Below, one piece after another: positions 62,165 through 64,000 of a stretch of 64,000 nucleotides of DNA. This DNA comes from Diplonema papillatum (Eukaryota; Euglenozoa; Diplonemea; Diplonemida; Diplonemidae), in assembly GCA_030068145.1 (NCBI GenBank), contig JAPJBO010000712.1:1-64000 (forward strand), written 5' to 3'. The position numbers and the translations under genes were made by a program. The notes below the pieces were generated by a model that was not told where the DNA came from, did not search any database, and worked only from the letters and a program-made list of their open reading frames with translations. Each line of letters starts with the position of its first letter. The first letter of the stretch is position 1.

Positions 62165-63193
62165 CTTTTCCTTAGATATTATCAGCCACCTTTACCTTCG
62201 ATGCGTCTTTTCAAAACCACTTGCTGTTCCGGTGCGAATGTTCTTGCACCGCCGCGTGTGTTGAAACGTTAAGTCATCATACTCATCGCGGGCGGCCATG
62301 TCGCAGACGCATTGCTGGTCAACCTGTCAGCCACCAACAGCGGGTTGGTGTAGTTGACCCTGTGGTGCAGGTGGTAGCCGTGGTGGGCAGCATTCCTCCA
62401 AGCAAACTTGTTGTGAGCACCTTCGGTGCGTCTTGGGGAGTCGAGCTGAGGAATATGTTGTTGGGCGACAAGCCCTGAGTATTCGAGTCCACTTGCTCCA
62501 GGGCAAGGTTGGAAGGGGACGATTCAGAAACTTAAGGATTCGGAATTGGCGAATAACGCAGACAAATTCCTCCTCCTCCCGCAGTCCCGAACTCGCTCCC
62601 CTCGATCGATTTTGCGTTAATCGCCCCGATGGCTTCACGTTTCTCACCGATGAAGAGAGTAAAGGTAAACGAGAACCCCCCGCTATCGCCGCGCAGGTTC
62701 AGCCTGTGCTTCCCACAGGAGTTCCTGTGAGTCTCGCACAGAGCGCTAGCGTCTTCGTCCGACGCCCCTTCGACGCTTGCACTCCCTGCACTTCACCTTC
62801 TGGTGGGCCGCGCAGACTCGTCTGTCTTTGGTGTGCTTTGGCGCCCGCCTCGACGTGCGCCAGTCCTGCTGGCGAGAAGTGACCCACTTACGTAGTGAAC
62901 CCTTACGTAGAACCAGGATTCTACGTAAGGGTTCAATGCAGTAACCCCGAATTCACCGCCCAAAGTGTCGATTTCCCCCCAATGCCTCCAATCATTCGCG
63001 TTACCTGGCGTAACTTCTGTTTTGGTTCCAGCTATCCTGAGGGAAACTTCGAGCCAAAACGTCGGGTCACTACGCTGCAATGCCGTGTAACATACCGTAC
63101 GATGGGTGACCAGTTTTGTGCGTGTCGCGCCGGCTCCCCCTTCACCAGTTTCATTAAAAAGGGAAAGCACACGTCCACTGTTTTTTTTTTTTT

Positions 63194-64000
63194 CCTGTTG
63201 ACAACTTGTGTCAGACTAGCCCACCCGGGGGTGGTTGATTCCTTCAGGCAGAGTCTCCCCGTCATGAGCTTTGTTTGGGTCCAAGATGATGGGCGCCCTT
63301 CGGCTATTTATTTCTCTTTCCCTCTTTCTCATACTTTTCATTTTATTGGGTTGCGTCTTCCCTCACTCTTAGCGTCTTAAAAGGTCCTTTTGATGCCGAA
63401 ACCAAATGGAAATAATATAAAGGAAAAGAAAAAACCCTCCCTCCGCCTGTCCCTCCCTCTCATCGCAGGTAATTCAAGATGGCAGCGGTCCAGCGGTTGG
63501 TTAGCGGATCGTCGTATGTCGATTTAACACGCTCAGCAACGAACTTCAGCGCCGGCGGCCTTCGTAGAGCGAAATCCTCCATCACGTCTTTTACGCTGGG
63601 CAGTCCTTGCGGGTAGGCCTCCAGAGCGCTCGAGGCTGCGTTGTGGACCGGGTCATCTTCGAGAAGGACGTGCTGAGCAGTCGCCGCGTGCTGGCAAAGC
63701 CTGCATGAAACCCGGGTCCTGTTCGGCATCACGGCCCGGCGAACGATTGCCTGGAACAGGTCCACTGCCCCAGGGACACGCTCAAGCGCCTGGAGAGTCG
63801 CCCCTTTGGTTGCGGTGTGGGACGCGACCTCACGAATCTTCTTCAGCACCCCTCTCGACTCCATGTACGCGGCGGCCCTTTTCACAAAGCCAACCGGGGT
63901 GTCCAGCTGCGGGAGCGCTTCCCGCTCGTGCACGCATAGCGTCGGTATGCCGCCTTCCCGGTATACCAGCTCCACGTCCAAGAGGGGGTCCCTCGTCAGC
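63194..64000 (-). mobile_element. Non-LTR retrotransposon C, 3' part, at the unit T-tract (continues beyond the window)
   Basis: The 3' end (…CAACAGG plus A-run) joins the T-tract at 63181-63193, the same junction used by A and B. The 3' untranslated region (63194-63459) is unrelated to those of A and B. Confidence 0.85.
63460..64000 (-). CDS. ORF2 C-terminus of element C (partial)
   Basis: The frame is open from the window end to TGA at 63460-63462. It aligns by eye with the C-termini of elements A and B: LLDVELVYREGG (A: FNVEWCYRKAN; B: FDVEWVYRDAG), then VPGAVDLFQAIVRRAVMPNR and a knuckle C-x2-C...QHVLLEDD. The divergence is large, so this is a third lineage. The RNase H, RT and endonuclease parts would lie outside the window. 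No stop interrupts the visible part. Confidence 0.85.
   Translation of the reverse strand, partial: LTRDPLLDVELVYREGGIPTLCVHEREALPQLDTPVGFVKRAAAYMESRGVLKKIREVASHTATKGATLQALERVPGAVDLFQAIVRRAVMPNRTRVSCRLCQHAATAQHVLLEDDPVHNAASSALEAYPQGLPSVKDVMEDFALRRPPALKFVAERVKSTYDDPLTNRWTAAILNYLR

Larger units (their letters stand above)
56725..63180. repeat. Array unit 5 (full length)
   Basis: Full-length unit. Like unit 1 it lacks the GAAT tetranucleotide near 62101 and reads TCTTTTCAAAACC at the right-hand segment border, but it retains the 0.67 kb missing from unit 1. The spacer 56725-58380 is as in unit 1. Confidence 0.97.

Overview
This 64 kb window is eukaryotic nuclear DNA, most likely from a protist or alga that I cannot name. 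The evidence is a degenerate 18S rRNA fragment, poly(A)-tailed non-LTR retrotransposons, a DIRS-order (split-direct-repeat) reverse-transcriptase element, microsatellites and minisatellites, and monocistronic genes that read without introns. Only two host-type protein genes are clearly recognisable: a 3-mercaptopyruvate sulfurtransferase (once intact, with truncated copies beside it) and a vanadium-dependent haloperoxidase-like gene (five copies). Almost everything else is mobile or tandemly repeated DNA.

Layout. 1-8.06 kb: three copies of a ~2.4-2.6 kb element encoding a fused reverse transcriptase/RNase H. Copies 1 and 2 carry split direct repeats in the order A1-ORFs-B1-A2-B2 and sit between (GA)n tracts. 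A 65-codon leading ORF overlaps the RT frame at a conserved GGGAAAG heptamer followed by a conserved hairpin, as expected for -1 frameshifting. 8.1-12.7 kb: a graveyard containing a tRNA-like/SINE-like piece, an inverted relative of the later 62-bp minisatellite, the 18S fragment, a triplicated RT motif and minisatellites. 12.7-14.5 kb: the sulfurtransferase gene and its tail fragments, all on the minus strand. 14.5-18.9 kb: a 62-bp minisatellite, a Pro/Thr-repeat frame, dispersed repeats and a ~1.3 kb terminal-inverted-repeat element whose empty site is also present in the window.

18.9 kb to the end: a tandem array. The basic unit is ~6.5 kb: T-tract, 1.6 kb spacer, RT relic, haloperoxidase gene (minus strand), upstream region, 196-bp near-perfect hairpin, small TIR element, 0.9 kb segment, next T-tract. 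Five units carry the peroxidase gene (starting 29065, 34883, 41391, 47896, 56725), and two partial units precede them. At four unit junctions a non-LTR retrotransposon sits in the unit's T-tract, always in the same orientation: element A (19857-24543, complete ORF2), element B (26765-29044 and 54370-56704) and element C (63194 onward, cut by the window end).

The host genes do not form a pathway. The main biology is amplification of a secreted haloperoxidase-like gene in a homogenised array whose long poly(T) tract acts as a landing site for at least three retrotransposon lineages, and a compact RT element with split direct repeats, a probable -1 frameshift and no visible recombinase gene.
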